A stretch of 51,658 nt of DNA, taken from Syntrophaceticus schinkii (GTDB lineage: Bacteria; Bacillota; DSM-12270; Thermacetogeniales; Thermacetogeniaceae). Shown in pieces: positions 16,968 through 23,816 of the stretch. The translations under genes and the position numbers were made by a program. The stretch is taken from positions 1-51,658 of the forward strand of contig NZ_CDRZ01000239.1 of assembly GCF_000946815.1 (NCBI RefSeq). The letters are read 5' to 3'. The stretch's first letter is position 1. Each line of letters begins with the position of its first letter. The notes beneath the pieces were generated by a model. It was given only the letters and a program-made list of their open reading frames with translations, ran no database searches and was not told the DNA's origin.

Positions 16968-16994
16968 AGTGTGGGCATCACAATATCCGTACTA

Positions 16995-17339
16995 TCAACA
17001 CTTATTATGGGGGCATACATTACATGAAAATTCGTGGGGACATTTTTTGAAGGCTTTCTTAAACATCTCATCCATTCTATTTTTATACTCTTGGAATACA
17101 TCGAGGTTGATCGTGTAAAATACCCTGCAGCCCTTGCGATTCGCGTAGAGCAGTCCAATACTCTTGAGAACTCTTAGATGTTGGGAAACAGCCGGTTGGG
17201 AAATGCCAATTTTTCGCGCTATATCAGAAACGCAAAAGACCTCGTTTGCATTTGAGGCAAGCATTTTTATTATTTTCCCCCGCGTTTCATCACCTAGCAC
17301 TTTAAAAACATTTGTCATGCTTACTGGCCGGTCTGTCAC
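16995..17339 (-). CDS. ArsR-family metal- or redox-responsive repressor
   Basis: 114 residues from GTG 17339, which has GGAG 11 bases upstream; ATG 17318 (MTNVFKVLGDETR) is an alternative. The winged-helix domain is typical of ArsR/SmtB: KVLGDETRGKIIKMLA, VSDIARKIGISQPAVSQHLRVLKSIGLL, then the wing NRKGCRVFYTI. The tail has a cysteine cluster (CPHEFSCNVCPHNKC) that could bind a metal or sense redox state, unlike the canonical ELCVCDL site, which is represented only by VFCVSDI. Two similar palindromic sites flank the gene. The CMD-zinc-ribbon operon downstream is the likely regulon member. Confidence 0.85.
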   Translation of the reverse strand: MTDRPVSMTNVFKVLGDETRGKIIKMLASNANEVFCVSDIARKIGISQPAVSQHLRVLKSIGLLYANRKGCRVFYTINLDVFQEYKNRMDEMFKKAFKKCPHEFSCNVCPHNKC

Positions 17340-17357
17340 CGATGCTTCATCTCCACT

Positions 17358-17372
17358 ATAAGTCTATACTTA
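17358..17372. promoter_or_regulatory. Putative ArsR-type operator before its own gene
   Basis: ATAAGTCTATACTTA includes a perfect TAAGT-N4-ACTTA inverted repeat. It is 19 bases upstream of the GTG start and resembles the site at 16944. Confidence 0.55.
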
Positions 17373-17548
17373 AAGTCTCATATTTATGCTCTGTTTGTCA
17401 AGCCCTATTAAAAAAAAATTCGTATTTTGCTCAGAATGAATTTAATACCTTCGGTAGTCAGTTTGTGACGCTGGCGGTTCATAAACAGAAGACTATATGT
17501 TATGCGGAATGCCAATTTAGATAGCCACTTTCTCCATAGAAATCGGTA

Positions 17549-17575
17549 GCTGACTTTTAGTCAGCGCTTTTTTTT
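17549..17575 (+). terminator. Strong intrinsic terminator, plus orientation, without a plus-strand gene
   Basis: GCTGAC (17549-17554), loop TTTTA, GTCAGC (17560-17565), then GC and eight T's. The minus-strand reading has no T-run. No plus-strand coding gene precedes it, so it may end a small RNA or be left from a lost gene. The rest of 17373-17707 shows no recognised gene. Confidence 0.7.
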
Positions 17576-17707
17576 GGTCGATCTCTAAATCAGAATAAAG
17601 GAAGCTAGGCATCAGCAATGAACCGATGGGAATAAAACATCCAAATGCTCCCTATCTTTCACTGCTTTAAAGACCGGTATGTACTGCCTTGAGCAGATCC
17701 CATATCT

Positions 17708-18679
17708 TCAGAAACGGGGCGGAAAAATAACCGCTGGCGATGCTTTGTAAAAAACCCAGCGGTCGATGCCCTCTCCGATTATCAAAAACAAGACTGCCAA
17801 AATCCAAATCCACTGCGTGATTGTCCCCCCGATAGTCCAGGGTAGAAACGCAACAATGGCGCCGGTCAACGGTGCTGCAATACCACCGGCTAGAGCAAGT
17901 ATGATTCTCGTCCTGCGGATTCCGTTATTCAGCCAACTACAAGGCTGGTCCTGGTATAAATTGAGGCCGCTGAGCCTGTCAATCACTATGGAAACAACCT
18001 TCAAACGCAGCAAGGTCAATAACACAAGTCCGGCGGCAATCAGGACAATCGTTCCTCCCTGTTCAAGCAGCGGTGATCGCACAACCATAATAGCTGCCGA
18101 GATGGCCCAACCAATTTGAAAAGCTCCGGTATAAAAGCTAAACAGTGTATCGCAGTGGTTCCATACCGGTCTGGTGGGAACCAGATAGATCATGCTCATG
18201 GCTCCCACCAAAGTTACCCCGGTTAAGCCCGCTAGTATTCTTATGGCATTACCTGCTAATGGGAGAATGGTCATCTCCTGATCTATTATTAATGGCAGCA
18301 AGTCGACCCCGCCGGCCAGCAGCACTAAACCCAAAAAGACACTGGTTAAGATGTTTTCCCGGGACAGCCTGGAACTACGCCAGTTCAGGATAGCCCGGGG
18401 AGCACGCAGGGGAGAGGCAAGATGCCTGGTGGCTCCTAAGATACCCACAACCCCTAATACAAACGTTACCATGTAGAAGGCTTCTGACTCTATCCGCCAG
18501 AAACTTAGCCATAGCAAGCCCCAGATCAAAGTGCCGGCCGCGCTTTGCAATGAGACAGTATAGATTATCAGAGGCCACTCCGCTTCTGGGTGATAGAATG
18601 GAGACTTGATTCCCTTACCTATTATTTCCTCTGGGCATGCGCTTTTCTGCCAGGGCTTGCTATGGGAAAGAATCGGCAC
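17708..18679 (-). CDS. dmsC: DmsC-like membrane anchor subunit of a molybdoenzyme
   Basis: 323 residues. After a soluble N-terminus (about 35 residues), eight or so membrane helices are visible, starting WPLIIYTVSLQSAAGTLIWG, then FYMVTFVLGVVGILGATRHL and SVFLGLVLLAGGVDLLPL, and ending WIWILAVLFLIIGEGIDRWVFY. WPLI.YT.S.Q.A.G and the final EGIDRW.FY are typical of DmsC-family quinol-binding anchors. It would pass electrons between the menaquinone pool and the iron-sulfur subunit. Its start lies 2 bases after the stop of the iron-sulfur gene. The order A-B-C and tight spacing indicate one transcript with the (damaged) catalytic gene. The symbol denotes family, not proven substrate. Confidence 0.8.
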   Translation of the reverse strand: MPILSHSKPWQKSACPEEIIGKGIKSPFYHPEAEWPLIIYTVSLQSAAGTLIWGLLWLSFWRIESEAFYMVTFVLGVVGILGATRHLASPLRAPRAILNWRSSRLSRENILTSVFLGLVLLAGGVDLLPLIIDQEMTILPLAGNAIRILAGLTGVTLVGAMSMIYLVPTRPVWNHCDTLFSFYTGAFQIGWAISAAIMVVRSPLLEQGGTIVLIAAGLVLLTLLRLKVVSIVIDRLSGLNLYQDQPCSWLNNGIRRTRIILALAGGIAAPLTGAIVAFLPWTIGGTITQWIWILAVLFLIIGEGIDRWVFYKASPAVIFPPRF

Positions 18680-18681
18680 CT

Positions 18682-19236
18682 TTAATCACCTCGCTGCAGC
18701 AAATAAAATTCCGGATCAGACGCACCGGCAAGCCGCATAGCTGCCCGGCCGCGGATCTTCTGACTGATTTCTTCCACAGTGCCAAACTGAATAGCACCGC
18801 CGGTGCATGCCGCAACACAGGCAGGCTGTTCTCCCTTTTCCAAAAGGTCAAGACACAAGTTGCATTTTTGCATATGACCGTCTGTACCAAATTGCGGGGC
18901 GCCAAAGCGACATGCCCAGGAACAGAAACGGCATCCTATACACTTTTGGGCATCACGAACTACAATCCCATCTTCTGCTCTCTTACTGATGGCACCGGCT
19001 GGACATGATTTTATGCAGTCAGGGTCTCCGCAGTGCATGCAGGACATAGATATGTACCACACTCGGGCATTCGGATAAACTCCCTCTTCCAGAGTAACTA
19101 TTCTTCTCCAACGGGGGCCAGTGCTGCCAGGCTGCGCATCCACCAGAGGAGGCAGTGAATTCTCCTGTTTACAGGCGATTTCGCAGGCATAACAGTTGGT
19201 ACACCGGGTTGGATCAAATAAGAATGCCAGTTGCAT
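18682..19236 (-). CDS. dmsB: DmsB-like four-cluster [4Fe-4S] electron-transfer subunit
   Basis: 184 residues. Four cysteine motifs are complete: CTNCYACEIACK (from residue 12), CMHCGDPDCIKSCP, CIGCRFCSWACR and CNLCLDLLEKGEQPACVAACT. This is the standard ferredoxin-like pattern of DmsB/NrfC/PhsB subunits, with four clusters wiring the molybdopterin subunit to the membrane anchor. No signal peptide is present; such subunits are carried to the membrane with the catalytic partner. The start shares its last base with the stop of the C-terminal molybdoenzyme fragment, so the operon is tightly coupled. The gene is intact although the catalytic gene upstream is not. Confidence 0.88.
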   Translation of the reverse strand: MQLAFLFDPTRCTNCYACEIACKQENSLPPLVDAQPGSTGPRWRRIVTLEEGVYPNARVWYISMSCMHCGDPDCIKSCPAGAISKRAEDGIVVRDAQKCIGCRFCSWACRFGAPQFGTDGHMQKCNLCLDLLEKGEQPACVAACTGGAIQFGTVEEISQKIRGRAAMRLAGASDPEFYLLQRGD

Positions 19237-19721
19237 TAGTTTCCTCCCCCTTTCGATATCGGGCTAACACGACATAAACACTGCATATAATTAGCCTGGC
19301 TGGAGATCGCACAAATATCATCTTCAATGCCAAGCACATTATAATTGGCCTCTTCCCATCCTCCGGGTACATACACTGATGTCGGAGCAATGGTTTCCGT
19401 CAGGTGTGCTTTTAATTTAATTGAACCGCGAGGTGATTCGACCAAGACCAAGTCATTGTTTTTGATGCCCAGTTCGTTTGCTTTTCGCGGATTAATCAGT
19501 AAAAAGGATTCAGGAACTATTTCGCGCAGCCAGGGAATAGTGCGCATTTCGGAATGAACATACACCGGCCCAGCCCGCCCGGTTAGAGCATTAAGCGGAT
19601 ATTCACGTGCGAGTTCGGGTTTGCTCCTGCGGTTTTCGGAACCCTCGTAATAGACCGGCAAACCATCAAATCCCATGGATTCCAGAATGACGGATACTAT
19701 GTTCACCTTTCCCCCCGGCAA
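19236..19721 (-). pseudogene. Molybdopterin oxidoreductase, C-terminal (dinucleotide-binding) fragment
   Basis: 161 residues in frame with RFGVGNLPGGKVNIVS. The sequence YPLNALTGRAGPVYVHSEMR, then FLLINPRKANELGIKNNDLVLVESPRGSIKLKAHLTETI and PGGWEEANYN, is the molybdopterin dinucleotide-binding domain IV of the DMSO-reductase family. It continues the protein encoded from 21022, but one base appears lost in the AAA at 19748-19750 (NK-TGRRFGVGN would result from AAAA). It ends at the DmsB-like start. Whether the shift is real or an assembly error cannot be told here. Confidence 0.8.
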
Positions 19722-21075
19722 ATTTCCGACCCCAAACCGACGACCAGTTTGTTGAACATTATAGACCCAAAAGGAATGCCGTTTTCGCTTTCTTCCAGAT
19801 CCTTATAGCTAAACTTTTCTCTGGCGAACAATTCGTCGATGTAATAACTTATATCAGTGGAAGGGAAATATTCTTGTAACCCCAACTTCTGTGCCAGTTC
19901 AATGAGTATCTCGCCTTCACACTTGCACTCACCGATCTGAATCAGTTTGCGCCTGAGGTTTACGATGGGCAAAGCATAATCATATTTAAACCATTCCGGG
20001 TCTGTTCTTTCCAAATATGAGGTAGTCGGAAGAACAATATCTGACACTGCTGTAGTCTCAGTATGATACAATTCGCAGACTACATTCAGTTCTGCATTGA
20101 GAAAGGCTTGGCGCACTCCTTCCGAGTTGGCTAGCATGCGCAAGGGGTTACCTCCCTGAATGAAGGTGGCTTTGATGGTATTGTTACGCAAATCGCGCAG
20201 CATATCCGGTGTAGCATGCACTCCCTGCATCATAAACAACAACGGGTATGTGCAGCCATCGGGAGTGAAAGTAGTCGAATGCCCGAACAGACGCAACTCA
20301 TCCGGTTCAACATAATCCGGTTGTATGAGATGGTTGAAGAAAAACTTGGGGTTAAAGTTTGGTGAACCATCGACCAACACATCACAGCCCTTTTGGTCAA
20401 TATGCCCTGTAACCACTCTCAAAAGAGCAATTGCCCGTGCTGTTTGTGTCACATTGATTTTGCCTTCAATACCATGTCCGACTATAATGCAGGCCCCCGC
20501 TGTGGTGGCATACTCCCGAGCCAGATTACGGATGACCTCGGCCGGTATCCCTGTAATCTTCTCCGCCCATTGGGGCGAATAGGTCACACCATCTCGATTT
20601 CCGCCATTTAGATGCTGGCGGAGTTGCCGCAGTCCCGGGTCATTAGTGTGTTGATTGACAAATTCGTGATCCCAGAGGTCATCTTCTACAATAACCGTCA
20701 GCATGGCCAGTGCCAGGGCTAAATCAGTGCCGGGTTCAATAAAGATAAATTGGTCAGCTCTGGCTCCCAGATGAAACTGAAGAGGATCGATAACGATTAT
20801 TTTACCGCCGCGGTCGCGCACATCAAAGATTTTACGTAACAGCGGCGCGGCAGAGAAGGCCGGCTGTCTGCCCCAGTATATCAGCAGCCTGGCATTTTCA
20901 TAATCACTGTAGAGGGGAATACCCCCGTAAGTAGCTACCTCCCCAATTACTCTCGGAGCAAAACACTCGGATGTTCCCATTCCCGGTACTACACCGAAAG
21001 CATTGCAGAAGCGTTGGAGCATAAGATATTGGAATGCCCATCCCGATGCCTGGCCACGCAGAAAACCGATAGACT
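19703..21075 (-). pseudogene. Molybdopterin oxidoreductase catalytic subunit, 5'-truncated main fragment
   Basis: The open frame reaches past the first ATG (21022) to about 21075, reading SIGFLRGQASGWAFQYLMLQRFCNAFG, then GMGTSECFAPR, GGKIIVIDPLQFHLGARADQFI and GTDLALALAMLTVI. WIRGG-type and TTSYLERTDPEWFKYDYALP segments follow. This is the DMSO-reductase family, domains II-III. The N-terminal domain with the [4Fe-4S] cysteines, about 100 residues, is missing: the sequence runs straight into the 3' end of the histidine kinase gene. The upstream part of the operon, with its promoter and any Tat signal, is therefore gone. The frame also slips at about 19748. The substrate cannot be named; polysulfide, thiosulfate, DMSO or similar are all possible. 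Confidence 0.85.
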
Positions 21076-22304
21076 CAAAGCAACTTTGTTACTTCCCCCG
21101 GCCTCACCCGGGGCCGGGGGGCTGCAAGCTGATAATAAAGCCTGATTTCAAAACAACTGCCGGAGTTTTTGCTTTCCACCTCAAGACTGCCGCCATGCCC
21201 CTCAACAATTGATTTTGCCATGGACAAGCCAATGCCGAAGCTTTCTTTTTGAGCATTTTGGCTCTTGAAAAAGCGGTCGAAAATATGCCTTAAATCTTCT
21301 GCTGAAATGCCAGGGCCATTATCCTGAATGGCGATGCTCCGGTAAATATCATTTTCTGAAAGCCGGATCTCTACAATGCCCTTTTCTTCAACAGCCTCGA
21401 CAGCATTTTTCACCAGATTCAAAATTGCCTCCATAAGCCACGAGCGATCCCCTTTGACCTCGTAATCCTGACCGGTCAATCTCAGCTCGACCTGCTTTTT
21501 ATGTATCAAACTTTCAATCGGTTGAATCGCTTCATAGATCATGCTCTCAGCGCTAAAGCATTCGCTGCGAAAGATAATAGCACCGGCATCGAGCGAAGAA
21601 AGCTTCAATAAGTCGGAGGTCAGCCTGTTCAGGCGATTGATCTCTGCATCAAGACGCGCAATATACTCTGCCTGATTGGCTTCATCCTGCTGAATTAAGT
21701 CCAGCAAGAGCTGAATTGTGGTCAGGGGTGTTTTGATCTGGTGGGTGATATCCTCAATATTTCTTTTCAGGAGTGTGCGATCAGTCAAAGCGTTCTCTCG
21801 GGATTCGCGCAGAATCAGAACCGTCTTATAAAGGTCATCTCTCAGCTGCCCAAAGAGATCATCGCGCAAGACCAGTTGATCCTCACCCCGGTGCAAAGCC
21901 CCAAGATAATCAGAGAGTTCAAGTATATCTATTTCAAGGCTCTTCTCTTCTCTGACATTCCAGAAAAATGAAAGCAGCCCTGCAACAAAAGCCAATGCCA
22001 CATTCATCCATGTCAGCTTATACCGGTTTATATAACCGGTGTCAGGCAAATAGCCATAGTCGTGCAAAAACTTTGTTCCATCGGTTATCAGTTCATCAGG
22101 CCTCTCTTTTAAGAGAACTGCCAAATCTTCCTCAGCCGCAGCCGGCCTATCTATGGACTTATCTTTGACTGAATTGCTTAAAGCCGCTCCGGCAAAAAGG
22201 CTGAGGGCATTCTCTCCTTCGTCGAGAGCAAATTTTGTAGCCAGAGACAAAAGCAAAAACAAGGCGACAAAGATGATAACACCTTTAACAATGGCTTTTC
22301 TCAT
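21075..22304 (-). CDS. Two-component sensor histidine kinase
   Basis: 409 residues. Membrane helices at about 6-22 and 100-116 enclose an extracytoplasmic loop of about 78 residues. The H-box is ITHQIKTPL (His188), the N-box NLVKNAVEA (Asn300), the G1 box DNGPGIS (328-334), the F-box FDRFFKS and the G2 box GIGLSMAKSIVEGHGG. All catalytic residues are present. It overlaps the response regulator by 4 bases (ATGA). Residues from about 395 on (PRPRVRPGEVTKLL) are not ancestral: the duplicated copy at 15484 continues with a different tail, so the natural C-terminus was replaced where the molybdoenzyme segment was joined. By ancestral position it should sense the same stimulus as the FtsX permease at 12885. 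Confidence 0.9.
   Translation of the reverse strand: MRKAIVKGVIIFVALFLLLSLATKFALDEGENALSLFAGAALSNSVKDKSIDRPAAAEEDLAVLLKERPDELITDGTKFLHDYGYLPDTGYINRYKLTWMNVALAFVAGLLSFFWNVREEKSLEIDILELSDYLGALHRGEDQLVLRDDLFGQLRDDLYKTVLILRESRENALTDRTLLKRNIEDITHQIKTPLTTIQLLLDLIQQDEANQAEYIARLDAEINRLNRLTSDLLKLSSLDAGAIIFRSECFSAESMIYEAIQPIESLIHKKQVELRLTGQDYEVKGDRSWLMEAILNLVKNAVEAVEEKGIVEIRLSENDIYRSIAIQDNGPGISAEDLRHIFDRFFKSQNAQKESFGIGLSMAKSIVEGHGGSLEVESKNSGSCFEIRLYYQLAAPRPRVRPGEVTKLL
21095..21120. repeat. GC-rich 9-bp palindrome at a recombination junction
   Basis: CCCCCGGCC (21095-21103), loop TCACCCGG, GGCCGGGGG (21112-21120). It lies exactly where sequence shared with the 15484 copy stops and molybdoenzyme sequence begins. 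Confidence 0.65.
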
Positions 22305-22984
22305 CGGGAGATCTCTCCTTCATTCCAGCGATAGCCAATGCCGCGAACCGTCTGGATTTTGTTTCTGTAGGGCCCTAGCCTATTTCTGAGTCGCCGGATA
22401 TTAACAGACAGAGTATTATCATACACAAAGTCTGAATCAAGACCCCAAACAATGTCGATTATAAGCTCTCTGGTCAGCGTTCGGCCCGGATTTTCCATAA
22501 AAAGACACAGGAGCTGGAATTCCTTCCGGCTTAGCTCATCCTCTCGCCCATCAATAAAAGCCTTTTTCAAATTCTTATCCAGGATGACACCCTCACTTTG
22601 CAAAACGCTCTGAAGTTTCGGGTCCTTCTTCGCCCGGCGTAGAACTGTCTCCATTCTCGCTTTCAGCACCGGCAATTTGAAGGGCTTGGCGATATAGTCA
22701 TCTGCTCCGGATTCTAATCCGCGGATAACATCCCTGTCGCTGTCCCTAACCGTTAAACAAATAACAGGTATTGAACATTTCTCTCGAACAAAGTCAAGAA
22801 ATACAAAGCCGTCTCCATCCGGCAAGTTCAGATCCAAGAGAACCAAATCTAAATCTTCCTGAAAACATGCCTTTGCCTCTGACAATGTCGCAGCCGGAAA
22901 AACCACATAGCCTGTGTTTTCTAAATATCGCTTGACTGCAAAAAGGATATTCTCTTCATCCTCTACCAACAGGATTTTTTTCAT
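22301..22984 (-). CDS. OmpR/PhoB-family response regulator
   Basis: 227 residues. The receiver domain has the acidic pair VEDEE (8-11), phosphoacceptor Asp51 in LVLLDLNLPDGDGF, Thr78 (ICLT) and Lys100 in YIAKPF. The DNA-binding winged helix (about 130-225) contains LSRKEFQLLCLFMENPGRTLTRE, NTLSVNIRRLRNRL and VRGIGYRW. The start is ATG 22984, with GGAG 8 bases upstream (complement near 22993). It is co-transcribed with the kinase through a 4-base overlap. OmpR-type regulators bind tandem half-sites about 11 bp apart. Such sites occur before both the 54-residue membrane gene and the ABC operon, suggesting these as targets; that link is inference. Confidence 0.92.
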   Translation of the reverse strand: MKKILLVEDEENILFAVKRYLENTGYVVFPAATLSEAKACFQEDLDLVLLDLNLPDGDGFVFLDFVREKCSIPVICLTVRDSDRDVIRGLESGADDYIAKPFKLPVLKARMETVLRRAKKDPKLQSVLQSEGVILDKNLKKAFIDGREDELSRKEFQLLCLFMENPGRTLTRELIIDIVWGLDSDFVYDNTLSVNIRRLRNRLGPYRNKIQTVRGIGYRWNEGEISR

Positions 22985-23086
22985 ATTGAAAACTCCTATT
23001 CATAATCAGGCTTGGTGTGACCACAGCTTTTCGGGAGAGTGATTTGTGTTCGGCATGTTTCTGAATTCCTGTTATGTTGCACTTCT

Positions 23087-23092
23087 ATTATA
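23087..23092 (-). promoter_or_regulatory. -10 box of the regulator-kinase operon
   Basis: TATAAT on the minus strand, with no -35 consensus (CGGTAT at the 17-base position). The 32-bp tandem repeats begin 19 bases upstream and may bind an activator. The same box survives in the deleted copy near 15666. Confidence 0.4.
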
Positions 23093-23110
23093 CTAGTAAA
23101 CCGGCCGGCA

Positions 23111-23194
23111 TACCGGGGTTTTGCTGCATCACTCCGCCGGTTTACCGGGGTTTTGCTGCATCACTCCGCCGGTTTACCGGGCTTTTGCTGTAAC
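23111..23194. repeat. 32-bp tandem repeats between the regulator and PH-domain genes
   Basis: Two identical units (23111-23142, 23143-23174), each starting TACCGGGGTTTTGCTGCATC and containing CCGCCGGTT, plus a 20-base partial third. The deleted copy at 15580-15822 has one full unit. GTAAACCGG and CCGGTTTAC within them can pair. They lie between divergent promoters. Confidence 0.8.
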
Positions 23195-23327
23195 AAGCCC
23201 CGTCAGCATCAATAATACTTAATCATACCGCCACCCTGGTGCTTCGGGCGCGATAATAGTATAATTTGAAATGGGAATTATCGTCATCTGTTTTGGGGAC
23301 TTCCTTCTGGGGAGGGGGGAAAGTGAG

Positions 23328-23729
23328 ATGTCTTTCAGGCCTAAAAAAGATTTCTGGTTTGGGATTCTCATCTGGGGACCCACACTATATGCCATATGCC
23401 TTGTTATCCAGAACCGTACCATCTGGCCTGCATTAGTGGTTGTCATCCCTTTAACGGCATTTGTCGGCTCACTCTGGTTTGGAACCGTTTATACGATTGC
23501 AGAAACATCACTGGAGATCAAGTACGGGCCATTCCTTGAAAAAATACCCTTATGCGAAATTCAAAGGGTCAAGCGCACCAGAACTCTCTGGTCCAGTGCC
23601 GCACTCTCTTTTGACCGGCTGGAAATCAAATACGGTTACGGTACCGTGTTTATCTCCCCTCTTGATACTCATAAATTTATCAACGAACTGAAACAGAGAT
23701 GCCCGGAAACGGAATTCCTGGGGTTATAA
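23328..23729 (+). CDS. Bacterial PH-domain protein (DUF1200/bPH_6-like), paralogue 1
   Basis: 133 residues from ATG 23328 (MSFRPKKDFWFGIL), which has GGGGAGGGGGG about 12 bases upstream; an ATG at 23271 in frame lacks a site. Two membrane helices (about 9-27 and 35-52) precede YTIAETSLEIKYGPFLEKIPLCEIQRVKRTRTLWSSAALSFDRLEIKYG, then VFISPLDTHKFINELKQRCPE. This is the PH-like domain of DUF1200 proteins, some of which act in immunity to membrane-active peptides. A close paralogue lies at 43109-43513, at the other edge of the defence island, and the 3' end of a third copy survives at 15826. TATAAT at 23260-23265 is the likely -10. Confidence 0.8.
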   Translation: MSFRPKKDFWFGILIWGPTLYAICLVIQNRTIWPALVVVIPLTAFVGSLWFGTVYTIAETSLEIKYGPFLEKIPLCEIQRVKRTRTLWSSAALSFDRLEIKYGYGTVFISPLDTHKFINELKQRCPETEFLGL

Positions 23730-23778
23730 ATCTTATTAGTTAGCGCTGCTCGCCAGGGGGACGCGTCTGGATATAGCT

Positions 23779-23813
23779 ACTTGCAGTAAGTAAATTACTC
23801 AAGCCTGACCCCA
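23779..23813 (+). repeat. 35-bp direct repeat at the left edge of the defence island
   Basis: Begins ACTTGCAGTAAGTAAATTAC and ends TCAAGCCTGACCCCA. It is identical to 43683-43717. Each copy lies 50-170 bases downstream of a PH-domain paralogue and a few bases before the stop of a leftward gene. It may be a recombination or attachment site, or a REP-type element. Confidence 0.8.
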
Positions 23814-23816
23814 ATT

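Noticed and set aside
21095-21120. Rho-independent terminator of the kinase operon
   Set aside because: The stem is strong but lies within the coding frame of the kinase and has no T-run in either direction.
23098-23194. CRISPR array
   Set aside because: The repeats are directly abutting 32-bp tandem units with no spacers, and no cas genes are present.
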